Positions 6,705-14,178 are shown, numbered from the stretch's first letter. The stretch is DNA of 15,915 bases from JACMJP01 sp046160675 (GCA_046160675.1 JBJXHH010000070.1:1-15915); one strand, 5' to 3'. Program-made: numbers and translations. Notes: generated from the sequence alone by a model not told the origin.

Positions 6705-7103
6705 TTAATTCACCCTGATTTCTTTTTTCTCAGCGGCTTTTCCCGGAATTATCGGGATTGATACCTGCAGCACACCATCAACATATTTTGCGCTGATGTT
6801 CTGCGTATCACTGCTTTCGTCAAGAGTAAAGGTTCTTACAAATCCTCCCCTGCTGTATTCCCTCAAAACCCATTCAGGTCTTGGAAAACCCTCAGGCGGA
6901 GTGTAGGAAACGGTGAGCTCAAATCCCTTCACATCTAAGTGAAAGTTTTCTTTAATGCGTCCCGGCGCAAATACAAGCATTTCAAAACTGTTTTCCGTTT
7001 TGTAAACACTTACAGAAGCCCTTTGCATACTACGGTTAAGCAAACTTCTTTGTTTGCTTCCGTACTGTTCGCCTTTTGCGGCGGATGTCTGATTGTAGTA
7101 CAT
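6705..7103 (-). CDS. Hsp20/alpha-crystallin family small heat shock protein
   Basis: This 132-aa cytoplasmic holdase chaperone would bind unfolding proteins without ATP and form oligomers. The alpha-crystallin domain spans about residues 28-120, beginning at ASVSVYKTENSFEMLVFAPG and including the diagnostic A-x3-DGVL region (A105 to L112, then QVSIP). The C-terminal I-x-V oligomerisation motif is present as IRV at 129-131. The N-terminal arm is short (about 27 residues). The start is the only ATG before the domain and fits the length of the short Bacteroidota members. It is divergent from umuD over a 272-nt spacer and convergent with typA. No exact TAnnTTTG is visible upstream, which could mean that a stress regulator or another sigma factor is used; this is inference. 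Confidence 0.92.
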   Translation of the reverse strand: MYYNQTSAAKGEQYGSKQRSLLNRSMQRASVSVYKTENSFEMLVFAPGRIKENFHLDVKGFELTVSYTPPEGFPRPEWVLREYSRGGFVRTFTLDESSDTQNISAKYVDGVLQVSIPIIPGKAAEKKEIRVN

Positions 7104-7207
7104 GTTCTTTGATTTTTGTTAAAAAATAATTATCAGATGTGCAGACGGATGAGTAGGAGGTGATATTGTAAAAGAAATAGAAAGCGAAAATTTTTTGGAA
7201 CGGATTT

Positions 7208-7228
7208 GAAACTGAAAGTTAAAAGTTT
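7208..7228. repeat. Degenerate heptamer repeat (three units)
   Basis: Three consecutive 7-mers gaaactg, aaagtta and aaagttt follow one another in the hsp20-umuD spacer. The AAAGTTY unit is the same as that in the longer heptamer block at 13240-13281. The function is unknown. Confidence 0.4.
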
Positions 7229-7375
7229 AAGACCACCCATAGTTATTGGAAATACTCTACCCTGAACATTCTGTTATATTTTGGGGGGTAAAGGGACAAG
7301 CTCCGATCAACAAAGAGATCAGGTTTATTATCCACAAATTTTTTAAAATTCCCTGTTTTCCTGTTATTTTGGGAT

Positions 7376-7801
7376 ATGAACCCATTGATAGTAAAACAAT
7401 CCAAACAAGTTATTATCCCATATATCGGGAATCCCCTTTCTGCGGGCTTTCCCTCTCCTGCCCTTGATTACATTCAGGAGCCGGTTGACTTGAATAAATG
7501 GTTGATTGAACACCCCGATGCTACCTATTTTGTTAAAGTACAGGGCAATTCCATGAAAGATGCTTTTATCCCGGATAAGGCAGCACTTCTGGTTGACCGT
7601 TCAATCGAAGCAAAACATAATGACATTGTAGTTGCTAGTGTGAACGGTGAATTCACAGTTAAAAGATTACTTCTTATTGATGGTAAAATGATTTTAGAAC
7701 CTGCAAATAAAAAATATAAGACCCTTGAAATATCGGAAGAGATGGACTGCCGCATTTTCGGTGTAGTTTGTAAAATTATTATTGACCCCAAAGACGTTTA
7801 A
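7376..7801 (+). CDS. umuD: UmuD-like self-cleaving subunit of DNA polymerase V
   Basis: UmuD is a LexA-type S24 serine protease fold that, after RecA-stimulated self-cleavage to UmuD', joins UmuC to form translesion polymerase V. The 141-aa length matches the family. The cleavage site is predicted between Ala23 and Gly24 in LSAGFPSPA, closely like the E. coli site. Catalytic Ser59 sits in QGNSM and Lys96 in FTVKRL. The usual GDSM is GNSM here, a small change beside the nucleophile. No helix-turn-helix precedes the domain, so it is not LexA. The start at 7376 gives the correct length; a promoter-like TTATTTTG (one mismatch from TAnnTTTG) ends 4 nt before it. Upstream I see neither a CTG-N10-CAG nor a GAAC-N4-GTTC LexA box, but a direct repeat CCTGTT (7352-7357, 7360-7365) is present. 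umuC follows without any gap. Confidence 0.93.
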   Translation: MNPLIVKQSKQVIIPYIGNPLSAGFPSPALDYIQEPVDLNKWLIEHPDATYFVKVQGNSMKDAFIPDKAALLVDRSIEAKHNDIVVASVNGEFTVKRLLLIDGKMILEPANKKYKTLEISEEMDCRIFGVVCKIIIDPKDV

Positions 7802-9064
7802 ATGATAGCCCTCATTGACTGTAATAACTTTTATGCAAGTTGCGAAAGAGTATTTCGGCCGGAACTGCATAATAAGCCTGTAGTTGTTTTATCAAATAAT
7901 GATGGCTGCGCTATAGCAATGAGTGATGAAGCAAAAGCGATAGGAATTAGAATGGGTACACCCATTCATTTAATTCCGGAACTCATAAAAGAACATAATG
8001 TACATGTGTTCTCTTCCAATTATACATTATACGGAGACTTTAATCGGCGCATTGTAAATATCCTGAACACATTCGTAAATAAAATTGAGATTTACTCCAT
8101 TGATGAATGTTTTGTTGACCTCTCGGAATTTCGCTACAAAGAACTTGAAAAATTTGCTTTTGAGATTCGTCAAACCATCATGCAATATACTGGCATCCCA
8201 GTAAGTATTGGCATAGCAAAAACAAAAACACTCGCTAAGATGGCTAACCGCATTGTAAAAAAAACAAATAAAAGTTACGGAGTATGTTACCTGAACACAC
8301 AGGAAAAAATAAACGAGGTTCTTTCATTCACTGAGATAGGTAATGTGTGGGGAGTAGGAGCCCAGTATGAAAAACTATTAATAAAAAATAACATTCGATA
8401 TGCTTCTGATTTTATTAACCTTCCCAAGCAGTGGGTGAAAGATAATATGAGTGTTGTAGGCTTGCGCATGTGGTATGAGATGCAGGGAATGAGTGCAATC
8501 AAATGGGAGTTCGAAAGACCAAGGAGAAAAGGCATCTGTTGTGAAAGAGGTTTTGGGAAACTGGTAAGTGCCGAAGATACTTTGCGGGAAGCAGTTTCAG
8601 CCTATGCAGCAAATGTTGCCCTTAAACTGCGGCAGGACAGAAGTTGCGCTAAGCAACTTACCGTTTTTGTGCAAACAAATCCTTACCGTCAGCAAGATAA
8701 ACAATACTCCCGTTCCATTACCATTGATTTGCCTGTAGCTACCAACTTTACAGAGGAAATAATTCACTATGCATTAAAGGCCTTGAATCTCATTTATCTG
8801 GATGGCTATAAGTACATGAAAGCGGGAGTAATGGTTACAGAGATTGTCCCTGATAAAAACCCGCAGAAAAATATTTTTGATACAAAAGACAGGACCAAAA
8901 ATAAAAAAGTGATGCAGGTACTTGATATGATAAATATAAAACTTGGCGGTGAAACGGTTAGGATGGCAGCACAAGGATATGTAAAAAAATGGAAAATGCG
9001 CCAGGAACACCTTTCACCATGTTATACTACTGATACAAGCCAGTTGCTAACAATTCAGATCTGA
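7802..9064 (+). CDS. umuC: DNA polymerase V catalytic subunit UmuC (Y-family)
   Basis: This 420-aa Y-family polymerase copies past DNA lesions with low fidelity. The palm catalytic acids are Asp6 (ALIDCNNFYASCE) and Asp101-Glu102 (YSIDECFVD); the likely steric-gate residue is Tyr11. The palm and fingers cover about 1-165, the thumb with its helix-hairpin-helix about 170-235, and the little finger about 245-350. A sliding-clamp binding motif QKNIF (355-359) occupies the position of QLNLF in E. coli UmuC, followed by the UmuC-specific tail with SPCYTTDTSQLL near the C-terminus, which separates it from DinB. The ATG directly abuts the umuD stop (TAAATG), so translation is probably coupled. Its TGA stop overlaps the ATG of the next gene by one base (TGATG). 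Confidence 0.96.
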   Translation: MIALIDCNNFYASCERVFRPELHNKPVVVLSNNDGCAIAMSDEAKAIGIRMGTPIHLIPELIKEHNVHVFSSNYTLYGDFNRRIVNILNTFVNKIEIYSIDECFVDLSEFRYKELEKFAFEIRQTIMQYTGIPVSIGIAKTKTLAKMANRIVKKTNKSYGVCYLNTQEKINEVLSFTEIGNVWGVGAQYEKLLIKNNIRYASDFINLPKQWVKDNMSVVGLRMWYEMQGMSAIKWEFERPRRKGICCERGFGKLVSAEDTLREAVSAYAANVALKLRQDRSCAKQLTVFVQTNPYRQQDKQYSRSITIDLPVATNFTEEIIHYALKALNLIYLDGYKYMKAGVMVTEIVPDKNPQKNIFDTKDRTKNKKVMQVLDMINIKLGGETVRMAAQGYVKKWKMRQEHLSPCYTTDTSQLLTIQI

Positions 9065-9579
9065 TGTACAATCCTCTTGCAATTTTTGACAAAAAACTGT
9101 TGCATGCTTTTATACAGCAAGGTCATAAATATTTTATAAGGCAAACATTTAACAGGGCTAAGAATTCTACAGATGAAAATATAAGGGGATATTTTCTCAT
9201 CTCTCAGTATGATGATTTGTATGAAGCGCAACAGCATATGAGTGCAATAAAGAATGATCCCAATAAATTTCTTTATGAACTGGAAAATGAAGAACACAAA
9301 AAGAAGTTACTGGTTGCAGCATCAAAGCCCGAAGGCTTTAATATCTATGCAAATGTATTAACAGACGATTGGCGCAAACGCATTACTACCAACCTGGAAA
9401 AGAAAATCAGGTATTATCTGGAACATCATCGTCGCTGTTATCCTAAAAGAAGTGAAGCTGTAGATTTGAATGTGTTTGTTCAGTTCGGGAATTTATTTGC
9501 GCAAATAAACTGGAAACACCATGAGATAAAAGTTTCATTTGATGAAATAGAAAAAATGACTTTGATGAACTTAAACTGA
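9064..9579 (+). CDS. Unknown protein encoded between umuC and the SRAP gene
   Basis: I do not recognise a family for this 171-aa protein. It is cytoplasmic, with no signal peptide or membrane segment. Residues about 8-85 look mainly helical; residues 104-129 are strikingly basic (ten Lys/Arg against two Glu, plus His121 and His122, in and around WRKRITTNLEKKIRYYLEHH), a plausible nucleic-acid contact; residues 132-165 alternate like beta strands (DLNVFVQFG, FAQINW, HEIKVSF) and end in a short helix. A single cysteine is at 125. No nuclease or polymerase motif stands out. The ATG overlaps the umuC TGA stop by one base, implying translational coupling, and the SRAP gene starts 6 nt after its stop. 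The position predicts a role in damage tolerance, perhaps as an accessory factor of polymerase V, but that is inference from context only. Confidence 0.8.
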   Translation: MYNPLAIFDKKLLHAFIQQGHKYFIRQTFNRAKNSTDENIRGYFLISQYDDLYEAQQHMSAIKNDPNKFLYELENEEHKKKLLVAASKPEGFNIYANVLTDDWRKRITTNLEKKIRYYLEHHRRCYPKRSEAVDLNVFVQFGNLFAQINWKHHEIKVSFDEIEKMTLMNLN

Positions 9580-9585
9580 AAGGAA

Positions 9586-10344
9586 ATGTGTTACGATATT
9601 AGTTTTTCAACAGTAATGAAAACACTCAAAGATTATTTTCCTGATATTGTAATGGAAACTCAATTGAGTGTAGACTTTGAAAATAAGGACCATGTATTGG
9701 CACAGGCATTTTCAAAATATCCCGTAATTGTATTTCAAGAAGGCAAATTCAGATTGCGGGAAATGGAATGGGGCGTTATTGCAGCCTATATGGACACCCC
9801 AGATAAAATTAAACAAGGACGGCAATGGATGTGTAATGCTCAAGCAGAAAAAGTTGCCGAGAAAAGTTCTTACTGGCACCGCATCAGGAAGAGTAGGTGC
9901 TTAATTCCGGTTACGGGCATCTATGAACACAGAGAAGTAACAGGCCTAAAAAATAAAATACCCTATTACGTATGGCAGAAAAAAAGAAGTGTATTTTTTC
10001 TTCCCGGACTGTTTGCCCCTTATACGGATAAAGAAACAGGTGAAATAATAAACGCCTTTACAGTAATAACAAGGGGGGCTAATTCAGTAATGAAGCAAAT
10101 TCATAATGGCGGAAGTAATAAGAACCGAATGCCATTATTTTTAAACTTTGAGTTAGAACAAAAATGGGTTATGCCCGACCTTACAGATGAAGAATTACTG
10201 GAAATTATGAAATTTGAAATACCTTCAGAAACCCTTGACTTCAGAACTGTATTTACCATCAGAGGCAGAAGCCAAAGGCCGGACGGGTTAAAGAAAATTG
10301 AAGAATATAATTGGGGTACCGGAGTTCCTGAAATTGAAGTTTAA
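9586..10344 (+). CDS. SRAP family (YedK/HMCES-like) abasic-site protein, divergent form
   Basis: SRAP proteins form a stable DNA-protein crosslink through Cys2 with abasic sites in single-stranded DNA, shielding them from cleavage. This 252-aa protein keeps the key residues: Cys2 (exposed after Met removal), Asn84 in CNAQAE (NARxE in YedK), Glu114 in GIYEH (GFYEW in YedK), and His173 in a His...RMP region. It departs from the YedK pattern in three places: MCYD replaces MCGRF, His115 replaces the Trp, and the HxRMP motif is split by an insertion (IHNGGSNKNRMP, 172-183). Such variants may be usual in Bacteroidota; I could not check. It is the last gene of the umuD-umuC-unknown-SRAP run, 6 nt after its neighbour, and converges on sdhB. 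AAGGA sits only 1 nt from the ATG, too close for normal Shine-Dalgarno use. Confidence 0.9.
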   Translation: MCYDISFSTVMKTLKDYFPDIVMETQLSVDFENKDHVLAQAFSKYPVIVFQEGKFRLREMEWGVIAAYMDTPDKIKQGRQWMCNAQAEKVAEKSSYWHRIRKSRCLIPVTGIYEHREVTGLKNKIPYYVWQKKRSVFFLPGLFAPYTDKETGEIINAFTVITRGANSVMKQIHNGGSNKNRMPLFLNFELEQKWVMPDLTDEELLEIMKFEIPSETLDFRTVFTIRGRSQRPDGLKKIEEYNWGTGVPEIEV

Positions 10345-10449
10345 TTAATCTGATTTCTTTGAGTAAGAATATTTCTCCCTTCAGATATTATATTTTAGTT
10401 TCAAATTATTCTACTAGGAAGCTCTCGGATATAACATTCTACATAAAAA

Positions 10450-10476
10450 TTGAAGGCTGTAATCTGGCTACTTCAA
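10450..10476 (-). terminator. Weak hairpin between SRAP gene and sdhB
   Basis: TTGAAG and CTTCAA (10450-10455, 10471-10476) form a 6-bp stem with a 15-nt loop; on the minus strand it is followed by TTTTTATG, suiting termination of the sdh transcript 24 nt after the sdhB stop. The stem is short and AT-rich, so this is tentative. Nothing else is visible in the 155-nt convergent spacer. Confidence 0.35.
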
Positions 10477-10499
10477 CTACAAACTTCTATTCAACCTTT

Positions 10500-11246
10500 T
10501 TATTCCCCACCCAAACTTGCAGCAAGGTATTCCCTGTTCAATCGGGCAATGTTGGTCACTGAGATACCCTTAGGGCATTCGGCTTCGCAGGCGTAAGTGT
10601 TAGTACAGGCGCCGAAGCCTTCATCATCAGCCTGGTTGAGCATAGCAATAACACGGGTCTTTCTTTCTACCTCGCCTTGGGGTAATAAAGCAAGATGCGC
10701 AACTTTTGCTGAAACAAACAACATAGCAGATGCATTTTTACATGCCGCCACACAGGCACCACAACCAATACAAGCCGCAGCATCCATGGCCATGTCTGCT
10801 TTGTGTTTTTCAACAGGGATAGCATTTGCATCCTGTGCCTGCCCGGTGGAAACAGAAATAAATCCGCCTTTTGCAATAATTCGATCGAAAGCGGAACGAT
10901 CGACAACCAGGTCTTTTACAACAGGAAACGCCTTAGCACGGAATGGTTCTATGGTGATGGTCTCGCCATCACTGAAATTGCGCATATACAACTGGCAAGT
11001 GGTAGAAAGTTTTTGCGGGCCATGTGCTCTGCCGTTTATGTACATACTGCACATACCGCAGATTCCTTCCCGGCAATCATGATCAAAAGCGATAGGTTCT
11101 TCCCCTTTCGTGATGAGTTGCTCATTCAGGATATCGATCATTTCAAGAAAAGAAGTATTAGCAGAAATATTCTGAATGGAATAGTTTACCAATTTTCCTT
11201 TTTCGTTTGCGTTTTTTTGCCTCCAAACTTTTAAGTTAAAATTCAT
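10500..11246 (-). CDS. sdhB: Succinate dehydrogenase/fumarate reductase iron-sulfur subunit
   Basis: This 248-aa subunit carries electrons from the flavoprotein to the membrane cytochrome in complex II. The N-terminal plant-type ferredoxin domain binds [2Fe-2S] with Cys58, Cys63, Cys66 and Cys84 (CREGICGMC then STTC). The C-terminal domain has Cys159, Cys162 and Cys165 with Cys224 for [4Fe-4S], and Cys169, Cys214 and Cys220 for [3Fe-4S] (CIGCGACVAAC; CTNTYACEAEC). All eleven cysteines are present. It is the last gene of the sdhC-sdhA-sdhB operon, 49 nt after sdhA. The enzyme oxidises succinate in the TCA cycle; the same architecture can run as fumarate reductase, and sequence alone does not settle the direction. 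Confidence 0.96.
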   Translation of the reverse strand: MNFNLKVWRQKNANEKGKLVNYSIQNISANTSFLEMIDILNEQLITKGEEPIAFDHDCREGICGMCSMYINGRAHGPQKLSTTCQLYMRNFSDGETITIEPFRAKAFPVVKDLVVDRSAFDRIIAKGGFISVSTGQAQDANAIPVEKHKADMAMDAAACIGCGACVAACKNASAMLFVSAKVAHLALLPQGEVERKTRVIAMLNQADDEGFGACTNTYACEAECPKGISVTNIARLNREYLAASLGGE

Positions 11247-11295
11247 GCGATTTTTTATCTGTTAATGAATTGAAATATTTTGATTCGATGTTAAT

Positions 11296-13230
11296 TTATT
11301 TATAACTCCTTGTCGCCAGTTTCACTTTCTCAAATATCAACTCCTCTTTATTCAAAACAGGTTCATTATCAATTCCTGTGAATTGCCATGCTGCAGCATA
11401 AGCAAACTGATCATCATTCCTTTTAGCTTCTCCTTCATCCTGGTATTCAACACGGAAGTGCCCGCCACAACTTTCGTTTCTGTCGAGTGCATCAATTATC
11501 ATCAATTCACCCAACTCAATAAAATCAGCAACACGACCAGCTTTTTCCAGATCATGGTTCAATTCGCCGGCTGTTCCTGTAACTTTCACATTTGTCCAGA
11601 ATTCTTTTCTCAACTGCTGAATTAAAGTTCTTGCTTTAATTAAACCTTCTTCAGTTCTTGCCATACCGCAATAATCCCACATGATCTTACCGAGTTCTTT
11701 GTGTATATCATCAACACTCCTTTTGCCCTGTATGCTCAGCATTTTTTCAATAGTTCCCTTTACATTTTTTTCTGCCTCTTCAAAAGCGGGGTGGTTTGTC
11801 GGGATTGCTTTGGTAAATATTTCTCCGCTCAGGTAACTTCCAATTGTATAAGGGATCACAAAATAACCATCAGCTAAACCCTGCATAAGAGCAGAAGCCC
11901 CAAGGCGGTTTGCGCCATGATCACTGAAGTTAGCTTCCCCCAGTGCATACAATCCCGGAACAGTTGTCATCAATTCATAATCCACCCAAAGCCCTCCCAT
12001 TGTATAATGCACAGCCGGGTAAATGCGCATTGGTACTTCATAAGGGTTTTCTGCAGTGATGTGTGCATACATGTCAAATAAATTTCCATAGCGGGCTTCA
12101 ATTACATCTTTGCCAAGTCGTTTAATTGCATCCGCAAAATCCAGATACACGGATAATCCACTTTCTCCTACTCCTCTCCCATCATCACAAGCTTCTTTTG
12201 CAGCACGGGATGAAATATCTCTTGGCGCAAGGTTACCGAAACTCGGATATTTTCTTTCGAGGTAATAATCCCTGTCTTCTTCTTTTATATCTGAAGGACC
12301 TTTTTTGCCTTCCCTGATTGCCTGTGCATCTTCTTTGGTTTTTGGTACCCAAACCCTTCCATCATTTCGCAAACTTTCACTCATTAATGTGAGTTTAGAT
12401 TGATACTCTCCGGAAACGGGAATGCATGTTGGGTGAATCTGTGTATAACAGGGATTGCCGAAAAATGCACCCCGTTTAAAAGCCTTCCATGCAGCTGTAA
12501 CATTGCTTCCCATTGCATTGGTACTCAGGAAGAAAACATTTCCGTAGCCGCCTGTACAGAGTAATACCGCATGACCAAAATGCCGTTCTAATTCTCCGGT
12601 TACAAGGTCACGGGCAATGATACCTCTTGCTTTTCCATCAATCACAACTACATCCAACATTTCATGCCTTGCATACATCTTTACATTTCCTAAACCAATC
12701 TGCCTTTCCAAAGCCTGGTAAGCTCCAATTAAAAGTTGCTGCCCGGTTTGCCCTCTTGCATAAAAGGTTCTGGAAACCTGGGCGCCGCCGAATGAACGAT
12801 TGTCCAACAAACCCCCATACTCTCTTGCAAAAGGAACTCCCTGAGCAACACATTGATCGATAATATTTACACTCACCTCGGCAAGGCGATACACATTGGC
12901 TTCCCTTGACCTGAAATCTCCGCCCTTAATAGTATCATAAAAAAGGCGATACACACTATCACCATCATTTTTATAATTTTTTGCAGCGTTTATCCCTCCC
13001 TGTGCAGCTATACTGTGTGCACGGCGGGGACTATCCTGGAAACAAAATGCTTTTACCTGGTAGCCAAGTTCAGCAAGGGATGCTGCGGCTGAAGCTCCGG
13101 CAAGACCGGTTCCCACAACTATAACTTCTAACTTTCTTTTATTTGCCGGGTTGACAAGCTTTACTGAGTTCTTGTAATTCGTCCACTTTTCAGCTAAATC
13201 TCCGGCGGGTATTTTTGAATCAAGCGTCAT
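11296..13230 (-). CDS. sdhA: Succinate dehydrogenase/fumarate reductase flavoprotein subunit
   Basis: This 644-aa flavoprotein contains the dicarboxylate active site on the cytoplasmic side of complex II. The dinucleotide fold is GTGLAG at 40-45. His72 in AHSIAAQGG is the expected covalent FAD attachment. Active-site elements include HPT at 265-267, Arg336 in the APRDISSRA motif, His407 in VHYTMGG, and Arg441 in GANRLGASAL. The C-terminal helical domain (about 500-644) is complete. The length is slightly above E. coli SdhA and typical of the Bacillus/Bacteroidota type B group. It lies 60 nt after sdhC, and that spacer is filled by heptamer repeats. The start at MTLDSK precedes the Rossmann fold by about 35 residues, usual for this group. 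Confidence 0.97.
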   Translation of the reverse strand: MTLDSKIPAGDLAEKWTNYKNSVKLVNPANKRKLEVIVVGTGLAGASAAASLAELGYQVKAFCFQDSPRRAHSIAAQGGINAAKNYKNDGDSVYRLFYDTIKGGDFRSREANVYRLAEVSVNIIDQCVAQGVPFAREYGGLLDNRSFGGAQVSRTFYARGQTGQQLLIGAYQALERQIGLGNVKMYARHEMLDVVVIDGKARGIIARDLVTGELERHFGHAVLLCTGGYGNVFFLSTNAMGSNVTAAWKAFKRGAFFGNPCYTQIHPTCIPVSGEYQSKLTLMSESLRNDGRVWVPKTKEDAQAIREGKKGPSDIKEEDRDYYLERKYPSFGNLAPRDISSRAAKEACDDGRGVGESGLSVYLDFADAIKRLGKDVIEARYGNLFDMYAHITAENPYEVPMRIYPAVHYTMGGLWVDYELMTTVPGLYALGEANFSDHGANRLGASALMQGLADGYFVIPYTIGSYLSGEIFTKAIPTNHPAFEEAEKNVKGTIEKMLSIQGKRSVDDIHKELGKIMWDYCGMARTEEGLIKARTLIQQLRKEFWTNVKVTGTAGELNHDLEKAGRVADFIELGELMIIDALDRNESCGGHFRVEYQDEGEAKRNDDQFAYAAAWQFTGIDNEPVLNKEELIFEKVKLATRSYK

Positions 13231-13239
13231 GTTTATTTT

Positions 13240-13281
13240 AAAGTTCGAGGTTTAAAGTTTTTGATTTGAGGTTAGAATTTC
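13240..13281. repeat. Degenerate heptamer repeat in the sdhC-sdhA spacer
   Basis: Read on the plus strand, six consecutive 7-mers follow each other: aaagttc, gaggttt, aaagttt, ttgattt, gaggtta, gaatttc, with a consensus near RARRTTY. The block fills most of the 60-nt space between sdhC and sdhA. A shorter block with the same unit lies at 7208-7228. It is transcribed within the operon mRNA; its function is unknown. Confidence 0.55.
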
Positions 13282-13290
13282 CATGAATTA

Positions 13291-13995
13291 TTACTTTATC
13301 CAACCGAAATGCATGCTTACCGGCATCAATACGAAAATCAAACTGATCAACACAGAAAACACTACTCCGATTTGTTTTACAAGCGGCGTATATTTTTTAT
13401 GATGTAATCCGAAAGTTTGAAAGGCTGATTGGAAACCATGTATCAAATGCCAGCAAAGAGAAATGACCCCCAGAATATAAATAACGATAACAAGTGGGCT
13501 TTGGAAAGTTACCAGCATCTCCGCATACAGGTTCAATACTTCCTTCCCGCCCGCTTCTACATGTTCAAGGGGTTTTATTCCAAGCAAACCTCCCAGCCTT
13601 GAATTCGTCCAGAAATGATTAATATGAATGATGAGAAAAATGAGAAGAAGTGTGCCCAACAGAGTCATGCTGCGGCTATACCAGCGGCTATTTGCAGCAG
13701 GATTGTTTACATTGTATTGAACTGGCCGGGCTTTACGGTTTTCAAGAGCAAGAATGTAAGCCTGCACAATATGTAAAATGAGCCCGAGGAAAAGGAAGAT
13801 TTCCACTGTCCTGATAATAACATTGGTTCCCATGAAATGCGCAGCTTTGTTAAAGGTTACCCCTCCATCGTTAAAGAAAATCATACTGTTGATGGAGCAA
13901 TGTACAATGAGGAATGTTATTAAAAATATACCCGTAAGCCCCATCACAAACTTTCTGCCCACTGATGATACAAGGAATTTCCGAAACCAATTCAT
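13291..13995 (-). CDS. sdhC: Succinate dehydrogenase cytochrome b558-type membrane subunit
   Basis: This 234-aa membrane anchor binds two b hemes and reacts with menaquinone, as in Bacillus SdhC. Five hydrophobic segments can be read, around 18-40, 58-84, 108-130, 163-188 and 208-228. Probable heme-ligand histidines are His32, His75, His124 and His183, each within a transmembrane segment. The start at 13995 (MNWFRKFLVSSVGRKF) is preferred over the in-frame ATG at 14094, because the extra 33 residues are not family-like and because an exact -7 promoter element lies inside that extension, 20 nt before 13995. It is the first gene of the operon. A di-heme single anchor means electron transfer across the membrane, so the reaction may depend on the proton potential. 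Confidence 0.93.
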   Translation of the reverse strand: MNWFRKFLVSSVGRKFVMGLTGIFLITFLIVHCSINSMIFFNDGGVTFNKAAHFMGTNVIIRTVEIFLFLGLILHIVQAYILALENRKARPVQYNVNNPAANSRWYSRSMTLLGTLLLIFLIIHINHFWTNSRLGGLLGIKPLEHVEAGGKEVLNLYAEMLVTFQSPLVIVIYILGVISLCWHLIHGFQSAFQTFGLHHKKYTPLVKQIGVVFSVLISLIFVLMPVSMHFGWIK

Positions 13996-14015
13996 ACTGC
14001 CGTTTTTAGGTTTTG

Positions 14016-14023
14016 CAAATGTA
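14016..14023 (-). promoter_or_regulatory. sdhC: -7 promoter element of the sdhCAB operon
   Basis: On the minus strand TACATTTG matches TAnnTTTG exactly, 20 nt before the sdhC ATG, implying a leader of about 17 nt. The T-rich run further upstream could stand in for the -33 box, but none matches TTTG at the right spacing. Confidence 0.6.
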
Positions 14024-14166
14024 AAATACGAAGGGTTAAAAAAAGAATTTCGTTTGATTCTTTCTCTTTTGAAACCATAATAATAGTAACACAAAATGGC
14101 GAAAAAAGATTGATAGGATTTAACAAGTTTTTATGCAATCCGGGTATGGTTTTGGCGTTTAAGAAG

Positions 14167-14174
14167 TAATTTTG
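14167..14174 (+). promoter_or_regulatory. -7 promoter-like element touching the start codon
   Basis: TAATTTTG is an exact TAnnTTTG match ending only 4 nt before the ATG at 14179. The expected start of transcription coincides with the ATG, so the mRNA would be leaderless. It may equally be a chance match in AT-rich DNA, with the real promoter further up the 183-nt divergent spacer. Confidence 0.4.
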
Positions 14175-14178
14175 AATT

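Noticed and set aside
7246..7467. 73-aa plus-strand ORF in the hsp20-umuD spacer
   Set aside because: It runs into umuD in another frame, has no family resemblance and starts from a non-ATG codon; the UmuD frame is clearly the coding one.
10359..10562. 67-aa plus-strand ORF after the SRAP gene
   Set aside because: It starts at TTG, is low in coding character and overlaps the sdhB 3' end on the opposite strand.
13996..14094. N-terminal extension of sdhC to an upstream in-frame ATG
   Set aside because: The added 33 residues do not look like family sequence, and the exact -7 promoter element lies inside the extension, so translation from there is unlikely.
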